Source of the DNA: Larix kaempferi
Taxonomy: Eukaryota > Streptophyta > Pinopsida > Pinales > Pinaceae
Length of the DNA stretch: 64,000 nucleotides
Direction: 5' to 3'
Assembly (NCBI GenBank): GCA_027924585.1
Contig: BSBM01000602.1
Coordinates: 9,113,501-9,177,500 of the forward strand
A model generated the notes under the pieces. The model did not search any database. It was given only the letters and a program-made list of their open reading frames with translations, and was not told the origin of the DNA. Positions 10,329-21,693 of the stretch are shown here, piece after piece. Both the position numbers and the translations under genes were made by a program. Position 1 is the stretch's first letter. The number at the start of each line of letters is the position of its first letter.

Positions 10329-11785
10329 TGTAACATCCCCCTCACCCAATCCGACCATCGGGAGGGGACGTTGGACAAATCCGGGCTCTCAAATTTCGCC
10401 CCAAGTTCATAATACGTTTTTCAACAAATGCAATGTGTGCAGAAATGAAAATAAACATGCACAGCGGAATTAAAGTCTATCCACACACATCTAACATGCA
10501 AATACACAAGCACAAACATTACATGCATGAAATAAAACATTTCAGAATCAAATGCATAAGAATACTTATCTTTATCCAACACAGATCCAAGCAACTGGCT
10601 GTGTAAGAGCGCTTTTCCACCCAACCATAGGCACTCCGTCTAGCATATACTCTTTCTGCTGGGAGGCCACCCCCAAGCTAAGCTATGAGGCCACCAGAGC
10701 GAAGGAAACACATACAGGATTCTCTCTCTAATACCACAACCCATTATGCTCTTTGTTCTTGGCCAAATGCTCATATAGAGCTCTACAGGGGTCTCACTCA
10801 ACCTTCACAGCCTTGGCTTCCACAATACATGCCCCACACAACACCCTTCTAGTTCAGGCATCCCCTTCATCGATCCACGATTCTCTTGGGTGATCCATCT
10901 TGTTGGGTGCTTCCAGTGTGTGCATAGAAGAATTCCAACCTGGTATTGGCTACTGTAGAACCACCTGCAGCCTCAATTTGTGGCTTCTCAAGCACCTACG
11001 AGCATCAGAACTCAAGGGTAAGGGTTCCTAGCTTTCCCAACCTCTCTGCTCTCCTACAACCAACAATATTCACTTCCCAATATGCAACATGGTCTCCAAA
11101 TTCGAATTTATGGGTTCAAAACAACATGGTAAGTTCATGGACAGCAAGGGAGAGCTCTACATCTTCGAAATCTGCGTGAAAGAATGAGACAAATGAGGGT
11201 TGACTGCAAAGGATATGGGAAAATGGTGAAAAGACAATTGACATGACTTCTGGCAGTAGAAGAAAGGACTCTTGGAAGCTGCAGACTGACTTTTGTCATG
11301 ACAGAACTATCACAAAAGTGCAATCAGTCCCATGCTGCAATAACTACATGAGGTGACTTTTCCCAATAACCACACACATGCATTAATGATTGGAAAAATG
11401 GTCAAAAAATTAGATATTTGGTTTAGTCTCATCACATGGCAGAATTTTGGGTGAGTTCTAAGGTTGACACTTGGCAACAAGGATTGAGTCACCCATGGAC
11501 CCCCTTTCCTATTTCCCTCTGATGGAATCATAGCCCCTTTGGTACTCTTTACATAGCCATTGTTGGACCATTTTACTATTTATGCACATAATATTTACAT
11601 AATACTCTAAATCATCATAAAAGCCAACTAAACAGTCCAAATGAAATATAAACATCATACATGCCTAAACATTCACTAGTCGAGCCTTGGCCTTGAGCTC
11701 CGCACTAGGAATTCACACTAGCATATTTACATCATTTACATAGTTTTGGATAAATACATTCCAAGTCAAAACTAGGGGTATTACA
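10329..11785. mobile_element. Solo LTR, 1457 bp, TSD GGAGG
   Basis: Starts TGTAACATCCCC and ends GGGGTATTACA, with GGAGG at 10324-10328 and 11786-11790. mTERF copy 1 has the uninterrupted site near 7412 (GGGGAGGATATG). There is no gag or pol inside, and open frames of up to 77 residues show no domain. The TGTAACATCCC start is common among plant Ty3/gypsy LTRs, so that superfamily is likely. It formed by LTR-LTR recombination removing an internal region. Confidence 0.88.
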
Positions 11786-11790
11786 GGAGG

Positions 11791-12576
11791 ATAAGTAAAA
11801 AAAAAATTCACCCAAGGAAAAGTACTGCAACTTTGCTATTAAAGAGTATGAATCAAAAGTAACAATACAAAACCAGGTTCACAACCTATGAACCATCATC
11901 ATGATAACACTATCTTATGGCGTGCATATAAACTATCTCCCAAAATATATTGATTGAAACATGTGAAAAACTACCATTTTTCCATGTTCGGTCGTACAAG
12001 AAAAATACATTTTGTCATATTGTTGTTTTCAAAAAACTTATAACTAAAAACTTTATATAACTTCTGAAATTTGGAACAAAAAGATGTAGCCCAAAAAAGT
12101 GTGAGGAAAGCACTTGAAATTATCTGAAATAATCAATCATTGGAGAACCTGGTATGATCCCATCTCAGCCAAATGATTAGCTCTATATTCTTCATGATGG
12201 AAAAGTCCCGACTAATAATCCAATGCCGTTGTTGATAGTTTGTCTGTTGTATCGTTGGGCTCCCTCAAAATATGCAAGAAATAAATTATGTGGAAGCCAT
12301 CAATTAATCCTCGGATCTTGTCCTTCCAATGGTCTAGAATCAACACACGAAGCTGAGCATTGTTATTTACCCAATCAATTACAACATGTGAGTCACCAAA
12401 GACACACAACTATGTGAGATTAATCTTCTTTGTGAATTATAGGAGACCCCATAGCGCAATCATTTCTGCTTTACTGTTTGTACAAACACTCTTTGCAACT
12501 CTAAAGGGACAATAAATGGAACATCCTTCGAATATAACAACGTTTCTCCCTATCCAAAGGCCACATAAAATGAAGT
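11791..12576 (-). mobile_element. LINE copy 2, 3' part (RNase H side)
   Basis: Same LINE as copy 1. It encodes on the minus strand VFGDSHVVIDWVNNN and FLHILREPNDTTDKLS, the later half of the RNase H, with GDS carrying an active-site Asp. A deletion of roughly 185 bp relative to copy 1 sits near 12490, joining GTTTGTACAAACAC to TCTTTGCAACTC. It is interrupted at 12577 by a gypsy-type solo LTR and resumes at 13540. Confidence 0.8.
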
Positions 12577-13539
12577 TGTTATACCTTAAATTACCACTTT
12601 GAGCGCCATTTCGAGTCTTCATGTCGTATCACCATGTCGAACCTAATGGTTGTACCTCCTAGCAAGTGTTGAGCGCATTTCCACCATGTTGGTCCCCTCC
12701 CTAGCCTTTCTTGGAGGAAAATCCAACTTGTCATGGTCAAATGCCACCTCATGGGATCCACTTTACCCGTATTTTTGTGCCTTGCTAGTGGTGCAAGGCG
12801 CGAAATTACAACATTTTCGCACTATGCCTAGCTTTGAGGGCGCGAAAATCCCTCAACCACCTTATCTCTTAGATCTTGGATCTTGGATTCAAAGGAGATA
12901 TTTTTGGATGGAGGTTCCTCTCGAATCTCACCTCACCCTCCTTCCTATGTATGATTCACCTCCTTGATCCACCTTCTACTCCCTTAGATCCATTATTCTC
13001 TCCTAGTGGTTGGCCTCCCAAATCCTATAAGAAGGAGGCCATCCATGAGATAAGGGGAGAACTTTGGAGGCATCAAACCTATGGTCTTGGAGGTTTTGCA
13101 GAGATAGTAAGGAGGAAGGCTTGGAAGGAGAAATTGTTGCTTGGACATCAAGGGTAATTTTATGTTTATCTTCTTTAGCTACTTTTAATATAACTTGGCT
13201 TATTCTCCCATGTTATGTTTCTTGCTTTTCGATGCATAATATGTTTTATATGATTTAGATCTTAACCATTACATCTATTGCTTGGAGATATTGTTTCTTG
13301 TCTTGCTCAAACAAGTTCAGATCTTGGAGATCAAGTTCGAAGCTGGAGCTAGGACAACCAACAAATCTGAGGTAAGTTTCACCATCTCTTCTCTCTTATT
13401 ACTTTAAAACTTATGTATTGTGTTAGATCTAGGAGTTTAAGGTCCCATTTGTTTCATGATTGTCTTAGATTAAGCTTGTAAATGTTCAGTTCAATCTTTG
13501 AGTAAATTTAACTATCTGTAGGACAAATTTGCTAGAACA
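12577..13539 (+). mobile_element. Solo LTR of gypsy-type family (LTR A, 963 bp)
   Basis: Runs from TGTTATACC to GCTAGAACA and is near-identical to LTR C at 20687-21693 apart from about 45 bp missing near 12800. LINE sequence lies on both sides, so this copy has no internal region. Clean 5-bp TSDs are not visible, and the base or two next to each end differ from the uninterrupted LINE at 8365-8380. Open frames inside it carry no recognised domain. Confidence 0.75.
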
Positions 13540-15738
13540 AAATCTTGAGAGATTCCCATAGGATAGATGGGACAAGTACCAACTGGATAGACATGCTTCC
13601 AATGAGTTTTCGTTCCAGGAACCCAATATGTGCAGAGTCGGTAGAACCGCCTTCAAAATATTCTGACCAGAGTGGAAATGGATGAACAAATGATTGGCGT
13701 CCTCCTCATCATCCAAACATAACATACATATACTTGGGCCAAAGAAACCACATTTTATCATATTATTCCAGATTAAAATCTTATTCTACAGTGTTAACCA
13801 AGAAAAAAGTTTGACCTTCAGAGGATCCTCCCGTTTCCAAACCGTGGAATGCCACCGACATGAAACTGCATCACCAAAAGAATAAGCATATGCTTCATAT
13901 GTTATATTCATGGAGACCAAACTCGTCTTTGTGTTCTAGGACCAACAAATGGTATCCAAATCCTAATTTAGTGTAATCTCGACCATACATAAAGTCCTGA
14001 TGTAGGTTTCCCACTCCATCACAACATCCGCTTGAATACCCAGTGTATTCGAAGATATCCATTTACTAGAAGGCAATGTAGGAGTCAGATGTATGAATAG
14101 TTGAGAAAGGAAATATATCACTCTATAATGAAGAGACTGTAAAAGACCCCGAGACAGTCTATAATCTTGATTGCAACCAACAAGAGGGTCAAAACCAACC
14201 TCAACCTAAGCACCATTCCCAATCTTCCATGCCAACCAACCTTTCATCATAGGGAGAGAGTTACACAACGCCATCCACATGTTTGATTCCAAAGACTGCA
14301 TAGGGGAATCATTACAAATCCATTCAATAACCGAAGTTATTTTCAGGTATTTTTCCCTCATGATATGACTCTGTAAGCTTTCCCCAAACAAAGCTCTCCA
14401 TAAGCTTTTCATGGCTAAGTTCTTGGAAAATGACCATAGGTTTTTGATCCCCCAACCCCCCATATCATGTGGTAAGCATAATCTCAGCCAATTTACAAGG
14501 TGGTACTTGAAATGATCTCGACCACCCATCCATAAGAAATTAGAAAACCATTGATTTAAATGTATGATGATGGATGAAGGCACTTTAGCCAATGTAAACC
14601 AATATACCAGCAGACCTTGGGGCACAGAGTTAATGAGAATCAAGCTTCCTCCTTGAGAGAGCCATTTTTTCGACCATATGGTAATCCTATTCTCCACTTT
14701 CTTAATTAACCAAAGCCAATCATTTATAAAATAGTTATTTGGTTTCAGAAAACAAAAAACAAAAAAATCATGCCCGACTCTAAAGGGAGTAACTAAAATG
14801 GGAAGCATCTTAAAAGAGTGCTAGTAAATCATTATCCAAATTATGATAATAAAAAGAAGACTTAAAAGAATTTACTTGCATATCAGAATCTTGACAAAAA
14901 AGGTTTATGGATCCCATGAAATGTAACCATTCAAAAATGGAACGTTCACCAAATAACAAGACATCGTCTACAAAGAGAAAATGTGAAACAATATGATTGC
15001 ATTTAACCTTTAAGCCTTTGATAAGTCCCCCCAGTCTTTCTTTCAGAATCAATCTTCTTAATCCCTCAATGACCGAACAACAAGGGAAACCTGCCTAAGG
15101 CCCCGTTTAATCTGAAAAAACTTCGTAGGAGAACCATTGACTAGCATAGATAAGTTTGCCAATGTGATACAACCCATGATCCATTATATGACATCGGAGG
15201 ATAGCCCAATATGAAGCAAGACAAGTCTAAAAAATGTCTAGTTTACCTAGTCATATGCCATGCTTAAGTCCATCTTAAAGATAAGGGCCTACAATCTCTT
15301 GGACTTTACCAAATGAAAAGTCTTTTATGCAATCACAATAGGGTAAAAAACGAGCCTATTGGATAAAAAACTAAATTGTTCTAAAGACATGAATTAATCC
15401 AGAAAAGGCTTAATCTTGGACACAATGATCTTGGTAATCACCTTATACACCAAGTTGCAGCATGATATGGGATGGAAATCATTATATGAAGAAGGATTGA
15501 GTAGTTTAGGAATCATAGCTAGAAAGGTGGCATTTATAACGCTTGAAAATCTACAAGATTGTTTGGATTCCTCCACAACAAGTAAAAGGTGCTCACTTAA
15601 AATGTCATAAAGATGAAGGAAAAATTCCACAGAAAATTTGCCAGGACATAGACTTTTCAACTTCGCAAAACCTTTTAGGACCTCATCAACCTCCTTATTG
15701 CAAACCGGTTATCCCACATAATTAGGATCTTCCTCAGA
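13540..15738 (-). pseudogene. LINE copy 2, reverse transcriptase and zf-RVT part
   Basis: Minus-strand fragments give, from right to left: FLAMIPKLLNPSSYNDFHPI (15660-15394), the start of the RT fold; HFLFVDDVLLFGE (15052-14810), containing the catalytic Asp pair as FVDD; WLIKKVENRITIWSKKWLS and GGWGIKNLWSFSKNLA (14808-14206), the connection region; then CMLCLDDEEDANHLFIHFH (13761-13486), the zf-RVT. Frames are broken between these blocks. The right end is cut at 15734-15738, where it is fused to LTR sequence through TCAGA. Confidence 0.83.
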
Positions 15739-15956
15739 TCTTGGAGATCAGGTTCGAAGCTAGAGCTAGGACAACCGACAAATCTAAGGAAAGTTTCACC
15801 ATCTCTTCTCTCTTAGTACTTTAGAACTTATGTATTGTGTTAGACCTAGGATTTTAAGGTCCCATTTGTTTCATTACTATCTTAGATTAAGCTTGTAAAT
15901 GTTCAATTCAATCTTTGAGTAAATTTAACTATCCGTAGGAAGAATTTGCTAGAACA
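15734..15956 (+). mobile_element. 3' part of a 5' LTR (truncated), gypsy-type family
   Basis: The last 220 or so bases of the LTR seen whole at 12577 and 20687, ending GCTAGAACA. Its left edge is a fusion with LINE sequence in which TCAGA belongs to both parents. It is followed by a 5-base spacer and a primer binding site, so it acted as a 5' LTR read on the plus strand. Confidence 0.8.
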
Positions 15957-15961
15957 TAAAT

Positions 15962-15979
15962 TGGCGACTCCACTGGGCA
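15962..15979 (+). other. Primer binding site
   Basis: TGGCGACTCCACTGGGCA begins with the TGG that pairs with a tRNA CCA end and lies 5 bases after the LTR. A near-identical site (TGGCGACTCCGTTGGGGA) follows the unrelated LTR at 60064. I do not assign the tRNA. Confidence 0.7.
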
Positions 15980-16596
15980 TGATGATTGGGACGAGTCAGG
16001 TACATGACCTTCCAACATGTTTTTGAATTTTTCAAATTGTATGTATTATTTTTTGGTGTTTTTCAATGCGTAAAAGACTAAATATATATGCGTGTAATGT
16101 TGCAGATCAAGGACCGGTGAGACCAGTAGGGTCCTCATCATTGCGCCGACGGGGAGCAGAGTACCAGGATGAGGAGGATGAGGTAGGAGGATTCTGCGAT
16201 GTGGAGCGGAATCTAGAAGGATTGACCATGGGCATTCCTCCGACGAGGATGCTCGAGGTTCCTTATCATCTCCAGAGGCATACTGTGGGTGTGCCAGAGC
16301 GGATTGGAATATTGCTCTGCCGTGTTGCTAGGGAAGTCGTATGATCATGAGCATCGTGCTCCTCGTGACTAGGCCTTAGCAGTAGTTTTTCAGTATTAGT
16401 GGCATTTACACGATATGTAGACCAGAGTGCCAATTTTGTACGGGTTATGATCCCGATTTTTGTCTTTTTGACGCATCTTGATATTATATGTGACACAATA
16501 AAACTTTTTACATGATATATGCATGGATCTATCTCCACTATTTAGCTATGATGACTTGTATGTTACATTTTTACATGTTTTTCATGAATGTATTGA
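15980..16596. other. Leader-like region after the PBS, no certain gene
   Basis: A plus-strand open frame of 92 residues (16066-16344) has an acidic stretch EYQDEEDEVGGF but no domain I recognise. Right of about 16400 the sequence is AT-rich and lies downstream of the minus-strand RNase H. The switch from plus-oriented leader to minus-oriented pol must fall somewhere between 16345 and 16597; no boundary motif is visible. Confidence 0.35.
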
Positions 16597-17010
16597 TTAT
16601 GTGTGAGCGAGATGCCAATCCAACATGTAGTTAGCTAACGAATCAGCCATTGTATTGAATTGCCTTGGTATATGTTGATATACATTATAATCAAATAATC
16701 GTTCAAGGAGGCGTACCCTTCTATATAAATGAAGTAATGTGGGATTACAGACGGTATAAATGCGGTTCAATTTGGATACCACAAGCTGAGAGTCCAGGTA
16801 GACTACAAAATGATGGGTTCCAAGAGAAGAAACTTTAGTCAGAAGTCCAATAACTGCATCATACTCCGCGATATTATTCTTTGCGGGGCCTAAGCAGATG
16901 CCACCCGAAGATATCAACTCGCTAGTAGGGGAATACAGTACCCATGCTACAAAAACAAGGTTATGGGTATGTCGACTAGCACCATCCGCGAATCCAAAGT
17001 ACGCCGACAT
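16597..17010 (-). CDS. RNase H domain downstream of gypsy integrase
   Basis: A 137-residue open frame forming an RNase HI-like domain: YFGFADGAS (first Asp), NNIAEYDAVIGLL (Glu), VYLDSQLVV (Asp) and FNTMADSLAN (last Asp), so all four acidic positions are present. It follows the integrase on the same strand after about 220 bases and probably came from one polyprotein. This is a second RNase H, since the element's own RT-linked RNase H is at 18877-18500. Extra archaeal-type RNase H domains are known in plant Tat-lineage gypsy elements, usually before integrase. A position after integrase is less usual. The domain reads intact although the rest of pol is damaged. Confidence 0.75.
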   Translation of the reverse strand: MSAYFGFADGASRHTHNLVFVAWVLYSPTSELISSGGICLGPAKNNIAEYDAVIGLLTKVSSLGTHHFVVYLDSQLVVSKLNRIYTVCNPTLLHLYRRVRLLERLFDYNVYQHIPRQFNTMADSLANYMLDWHLAHT

Positions 17011-17228
17011 CTACGCATTAAAGCACAAGTCAAGATCAATGGTCGTGTATGAGATAGAATCCTGACATGCAAAAATTGAATCAAATTCACACTATAGATA
17101 CACTATATACAAAGTGTTTTACGTAGGATGATCCTACGCATAAAACTATTCAGATAAAGCCCATTACGGGGCTCCCCCAAAGGTGTGACATCACAATCAA
17201 CAAGCTTGTAAGCTCCTTTCTCTAACAC

Positions 17229-18900
17229 TCATTTGATAATGTAAGGACCGTACCACATGGAATCTAATTTGCATTTACCTAATTTATCGTGCATTTGATC
17301 ATAGGTTAATACTAGGTCGCCTTCATTAAAAACACGAGGTTGGATGGATTTATCGTATTGGACCTTAATGCACTTTTTATGAGCCTCGTTAGCGAGCGCA
17401 GTGTCGCGACGAGTTTCATCAAGCCTTGCTAGGTATAGGAACCATTCTTCTTCGATAGTAGTGTTAGGTAAGAGTTCAACGACCAACTTGAGAGATGGTA
17501 TTTCACATTCAATCGGAAGGATTGTTTCCATCCCATAGACCAATTGGAATGGCGTGAACCCACTCACATTTTTTACTGAAGTCTTGTAGGCCCAAAGAGC
17601 CGAAAATAGTGCTAAGTTCCATTTAGATTTTTGGGTTCCCACCATGCGCTGGATCATTTTTTTCAAGACCTTATTAATTGCCTCTACTTTTCCATTTGCG
17701 TGGGGGTAATAAGGAGTTGAGTTTTCATGTCGAAAACCCAATTTGGAACTTAGTTCCGCCATCATATGATTCCTGAAATGGGAACCATGGTTAGTTACAA
17801 TGGCTTGAGGGACTCCAAACCATGCGATAATATGATTGAATATGAAAAGTGTTGTCGTTTTTTCGTCTTCTGCATATGTAGGCATGGCTTCAGCCCATTT
17901 GGTAAAATAGTCAACAACTACAATGACATAACTATGCCCCCGGCTGAAGTAGGCTTACAATGCATAAAGTTGATACCCCATTTGGAAAAGGGGCCGGCGA
18001 CAATAACAGGATGAAGTGGAGCTGGGTGGGAACGCTTCTTAGAATGGAAGAATTGGCATGGAGGGCACTTCTTGACCGCATCAACACAATCTTTGAAGAT
18101 GGAAGGCCAGAAGTAGCCCGCGCGCAAAATTTTATGGGTTGTAGCCATCCCAAAAAGGTGACCGCCATAAGCTCCAGAGTAGCAGTCATTGAGGATGTGT
18201 TTGGCTTCATCAAGGGTTAAGAAACGACGCAAAACATAATCGATACCACGACAGTATAAAGTATCACTAATGATAAGATAGTATTTGGCGTGGTGTCGTA
18301 TGTGACAACGCTCATCACAATTGAGATTGGGGCGAAAACGTTGGGTTTGGAGATATAAGATAATGTCTCCATACCATGGATCAGTCGTGCCAATGAGAAA
18401 CAAATACTCATATGGAAGAGAGTCAGTGGGCTCAGATTGGTCATTGACACGAGGCAATGCACAAATAGGCTCAGTAAAGACCAAGGATTTTTTGGATTTC
18501 ACTTTCGCAAACTCCAAATCGAACTCCTGAAGGACTACAATCCAACGGGAGTACTTTCCCCCTAGCACTTGGCATGCTAGGATATAATGCATCGGATTAA
18601 AGTCGATAATAACGGTGGTTTTGAAGAGTAAAATATAATGTCGGAACCTCTGGACCACAAACATGGTTTCCAGAGCCAGTTTCTCCACATGTGAGTAACG
18701 CGTTTCAAAGTCAATGAGACTCTTACTGAGATAGTAAACTACATGTTCTTGACCACTAGTGTCTTCCTGAACTAACACCATGCCAATGGTGGAAGTAGAG
18801 GCAGTGAGATATAAAATATAGTCCCGTGTGTAATTGGGGGGTTGTAACATAGGAGCGTTGGCCAGGGCCTTTTTCATATTTTCAAACGACTATTGAGCTT
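17229..18900 (-). pseudogene. Gypsy RNase H and integrase, frameshifted
   Basis: Frame 18877-17918: RNase H block with ILYLTASTSTIGMVLVQ, VVYYLSKSLIDFETRYS and ALETMFVVQRFRHYIL, then an integrase zinc region ending CVDAVKKCPPCQFFH. A 1-base loss in a G run near 17943 shifts the frame just before VVVDYFTKWAEAMP, the first catalytic Asp. Frame 17885-17229 continues with GVPQAIVTNHGSHFRN, where the usual Asp is Asn, then ANGKVEAINKVLKK with the catalytic Glu, and a C-terminal MWYGPYIIK. The frameshift and the Asp loss make integrase inactive. Confidence 0.88.
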
Positions 18901-18937
18901 CATCATCCCAAATGAAGCGAACATCTTTTTTGAGAAG

Positions 18938-20686
18938 TCACATGTAGCCTTGAGTGATCTCGGAAAAATTATAGACAAAGCAGCGTAAAAAGTTTGCATG
19001 CCCTTGCAAACTTTGGAGTTCTGGAATGTTGGTTGGGGAAGGTAAAGCTAAAATATCTTCCACCTTCAATGGATCAAGGCGAATGCCATCCTTGGAGATT
19101 ATGAACCCTAACAATCTATTGGCTTTTAGCACAAAATACACATTTGTGAGGATATAAGCGAATGTTGTAGTGGTGGCACCAAAGAAATATGGCACTTAAA
19201 TGATCTGGATGGTCTTCACATACAGAAGAATGAGCGGGTAAGTCATCCAGATATGGTTCCACAACATGCTTGATATCGTGAAATGCGTAGGACATGGCCC
19301 GTTGAAAAGTAGCCCCAACATTCTTGAGACCAAAAGGTAGCTTGCGATATGTGAAGGTTCCCCATGGGCAGATGAAAGCAGTCTTGTGTTGGTTAGCTGG
19401 GAGTATCTCAATCTGATTATAGCCAGAGAAGCCATCCATAAATGAAAAGATGACACTCTCGGCACAGTTATCGATAATTTGGTCAATGAAAGGGGTTGGA
19501 TAGTTGTATTTGGGACAAGCTTTGTTCAAATCCCTATAATTGACACAAACTCTAATCGTGCCATGTTTCTTAGCTACAGGAATGATGTTAGACACCCAAT
19601 CGGTCAATGGGACAGGATAGATAAAACGAGCGCGAAGAAGTTTTTCAACTTCTGCCATAATGGCTACAGTTTTGCGGGGATGAACGGGTCGGATTTTCTT
19701 CCGAACAGGTCGGGCACTGGGATAAACTTGAATTTCATGGACCACTATAAAGGGGTCAATCCCCGACATTTCTTCATAACTCCAAGAAAAAACATCGCAG
19801 AACTCCTTAAACAAGGCAGTATAAAATTCCACCTCAGTAGGTGTACACGTTTTTCCTAAATGGATATGTTCCACGATACCAGGTTTCATGAAGATGTCGA
19901 TTGGAATGGTTTCCATGATGTTCGCTAGATTTTCCTCGGAAAACACATTGTGCATAAGGATGGGAATCTGAGATGTTTGGAAAACATCCAATGAAACTGT
20001 GGATTTGTTGTTGGGATCTACCACGCGGATCGTAGGAAAGGATGATCGATGATGGTGATCTTTCCATGGAGGTTCATCAATGCTCATGATCTCCATAATA
20101 GACTCGTCCGAGGGAAAAGTCTGTAAGAGGGAGTCAATAGAGGGCAAGGATGAATCGATCCGAGACGGGAGAGGCGCCACTGACTGGTGGTCAATAGTAT
20201 CGATCCAATCGGAAGTGGATTGAATCGCGTGGTATGTTTCTTGATTTAGGTTCAACGACATACAATCACCAATGGTTTCACACTCAACGAGACTAGGTAT
20301 AACCCAATAATCATGATATTCATGGGATTGACTAGTACTCAAAGAGATCATGTTGATAAAAAAACTAGGGGAGGAAGCTCCAGGAATACTCCAATGATAG
20401 ACAAATCCTTCAAGAGACCAACACTAATGTCTTCATAATGATGCTGATATTGTGTCAATAGTGGGACATTATTAGTGGCATTGGAATGGATATCCAAAGT
20501 GCAAAAATCCAACTGATTAATGGTGACAATTTTCCCTTGGTGAGGAAATTGGACCAAACGAAAAAATGAAGATGCTACAACTGTCATGGCATAAAACCAA
20601 TTACGATTTAGTAGGATGTTGTAATCTAATGGAGCATCTACAATTTCAACATGGATAGATACGGTTTTTCCCAAGAGTAGTGGAGT
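18938..20686 (-). pseudogene. Gypsy protease (truncated) and reverse transcriptase
   Basis: The protease part at 20686-20348 begins LLLGKTVSIHVEIVDAPLDY and holds ILLNRNWFYAM. Its N-terminal half with the catalytic Asp is missing because the LTR at 20687 starts there. Frame 20351-19116 is the RT: PVRKKIRPVHPRKT, VCVNYRDLNKACPK, FSFMDGFSGYNQI, AFICPWGTFTYRKLPFGLKN and the catalytic VEPYLDDLPAHS. A frameshift near 19130 moves the thumb (GFIISKDGIRLDPLKVEDI) into frame 19195-18938, ending at a stop before the RNase H. The coding strand is opposite to the LTR and PBS direction on either side. Confidence 0.88.
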
Positions 20687-21693
20687 TGTTATACCTCAAA
20701 TTACACTTTGAGCGCCATTTCGAGTCTTCATGTTGTATCACCATGCCAAACCTAATGCTCGTACCTCCTAGCAAGTGTTGAGAGCTCATTTCCACCATGT
20801 TGGTCCCCTCCCTAGCCTTCCTTGGAGGCAAATCCAACTTGTCATGGTCGAATGCCACCTCATGGGATCCACTTTACCCATATTTTCGCGCCCTGCTAAT
20901 GGTGAAAGGCGCAAAATTACAACATTTTCACGCCCTTCATGCCTACAGGGGCGCATAAATTACACCTTTTTCGCGCTATGCTTAGCTTTGAGGGCGCAAA
21001 AATCCCTCAACCACCTTATCTCTTAGATCTTAGATCTTGGATTCGAAGGAGATATTTTTGGATGGAGGTTCCTCTCGAATCTCACCTCACCCTCCTTCCT
21101 AGGTATGATTCACCTCCTTGATCCACCTTCTACTCCCTTAGATCCATTATTCTCTCCTAGTGGTTAGCCTCCCAAATCCTATAAGAAGGAGGCCATCCAT
21201 GAGATAAGGGGAGAACTTTGCAGGCATCAAACCTATGGTCTTGGAGGTTTTGCAGAGATAGTAAGGAGGAAGGCTTGGAAGGAGAAATTGTTGCTTGGAC
21301 ATCAAGGGTAATTTTGTGTTTATCTTCTTTAGCTACTTTTAATATAACTTGGCTTATTCTCCCATGTTATGTTTCTTGCTTTTTGATGCATAATATGTTT
21401 TATATGATTTAGATCTTAACCATTACATCTATTGCTTGGAGATATTGTTTCTTGTCTTGCTCAAACAGGTTCAGATCTTGGAGATCAAGTTCGAAGCTGG
21501 AGCTAGGACAACCAACAAATCTGAGGTAAGTTTCACCATCTCTTCTCTCTTATTACTTTAAAACTTATGTATTGTGTTAGATCTAGGAGTTTAAGGTCCC
21601 ATTTGTTTCATGATTGTCTTAGATTAAGCTTGTAAATGTTCAGTTCAATCTTTGAGTAAATTTAACTATTCGTAGGACGAATTTGCTAGAACA
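20687..21693 (+). mobile_element. Complete LTR of gypsy-type family (LTR C, 1007 bp)
   Basis: TGTTATACC to GCTAGAACA, near-identical to LTR A. To the left is the truncated antisense protease, to the right the same LINE position as flanks LTR A (GGAGATTCCCATA). It would be the 3' LTR of the element whose 5' LTR remnant is at 15734. The purine-rich AAGAGTAGTGGAG just before it is a weak polypurine tract candidate. Confidence 0.8.
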
